From NCBI GenBank assembly GCA_937138275.1, contig CAKZOY010000455.1:1-5986 (forward strand): a stretch of DNA of 5,986 nucleotides. The letters run 5' to 3'. Both the position numbers and the translations under genes were made by a program. The notes below the pieces were generated by a model. That model was not told the origin of the DNA. It saw only the letters and a program-made list of their open reading frames with translations, and did no database searches. Numbering within the stretch: position 1 is the stretch's first letter; each line of letters begins with the position of its first letter. The stretch comes from an uncultured Chloroflexota bacterium. GTDB taxonomy: Bacteria > Chloroflexota > Anaerolineae > B4-G1 > DUEL01. Positions 5,791 through 5,986 of the stretch are shown in pieces.

Positions 5791-5986
5791 GGAGACCGCT
5801 GTCGTCCTGGCGGCCCACGGCGTCCCGCCGCTGGACTATCCGCCCCGCCGGGTGGGGCTGCTGATGGCCCTGGAGTTCTCCGGTCGCCTGGTGGAACGGT
5901 TGGGTTTCCTGCGCCGCTGGCGGGACCGATTGGAGCGGGAGGTGCGCCAGTGGCCCCGCTGTCCGGCAAACGACCCCTACCGGGCC
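5777..5986 (+). CDS. CbiX/SirB-type chelatase-like protein, N-terminal fragment cut by the window edge
   Basis: Open from ATG 5777-5779 to the end of the window, giving 70 residues. After a short leader it reads TAVVLAAHGVPPLDYPP, matching the opening strand and AHG motif of CbiX/SirB sirohydrochlorin chelatases, in which the N-terminal histidine (here His14) takes part in metal insertion into sirohydrochlorin for cobalamin, sirohaem or related tetrapyrroles. The following helical, arginine-rich stretch (LLMALEFSGRLVERLGFLRRWRDRL) and WPRCPANDPYRA are less diagnostic. The start overlaps the last 14 bases of the DUF166 gene in another frame, with only a weak GGAAG-like site before it, so translation is probably coupled. 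No cob/cbi or cysG gene is visible, so the exact metal and product cannot be stated. Confidence 0.7.
   Translation, partial: MSGDRETAVVLAAHGVPPLDYPPRRVGLLMALEFSGRLVERLGFLRRWRDRLEREVRQWPRCPANDPYRA

Noticed and set aside
1..5986. Phage, CRISPR, toxin-antitoxin or defence system
   Set aside because: No spaced direct-repeat array, transposase, integrase, nuclease or small paired toxin genes are visible. The CPBP domain is sometimes called Abi, but that name alone does not support a phage-defence role.

Overview
The window is GC-rich bacterial chromosomal DNA with strong G/C bias at third codon positions. It carries six protein-coding genes, two of them cut by the window edges. An indolepyruvate:ferredoxin oxidoreductase alpha subunit points to an anaerobic or facultatively anaerobic, amino-acid-fermenting lifestyle. 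Together with a DUF166 protein and a CPBP/Nudix fusion, this would suit a thermophilic or subsurface Chloroflexota-like bacterium. That placement is a guess from gene style, not from a marker gene. I see no rRNA, tRNA, CRISPR array, transposase or phage gene.

Layout: (1) 1-1278, plus strand: the C-terminal two thirds of iorA, covering the thiamine-diphosphate half and two 4Fe-4S clusters. (2) 1279-1558: a convergent intergenic region of about 280 bp. It is unusually structured, with a perfect 19-bp hairpin, a 114-bp AT-rich segment bounded by perfect 16-bp inverted repeats, a small imperfect hairpin, and a probable intrinsic terminator for the opposing gene. (3) 1559-4919, minus strand: three co-directional genes, transcribed in the order ketopantoate-reductase-like dehydrogenase, PIG-L/LmbE-type deacetylase, then a membrane CPBP (CAAX-type) protease fused to a Nudix hydrolase. 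The first two are 39 bp apart and probably co-transcribed. The third follows an 82-bp gap holding a second GAA-loop hairpin. (4) 4920-5076: a divergent promoter region with the same 11-base AT-rich word (GGTAAAATTAT) on each strand at a plausible -10 distance from each gene. (5) 5077-5986, plus strand: a DUF166-family protein whose stop overlaps the start of a CbiX/SirB-type (sirohydrochlorin chelatase-like) protein that runs off the window.

The genes do not form one obvious pathway. iorA belongs to amino-acid (aryl 2-oxoacid) oxidation. The ketopantoate-reductase-like gene may serve pantothenate/CoA synthesis. The PIG-L gene probably acts on a GlcNAc-type substrate. The DUF166/chelatase pair looks like a translationally coupled unit linked to a metal or tetrapyrrole. 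The least-described elements are the CPBP-Nudix fusion, the DUF166-chelatase pair, and the structured intergenic region near 1.3-1.55 kb.
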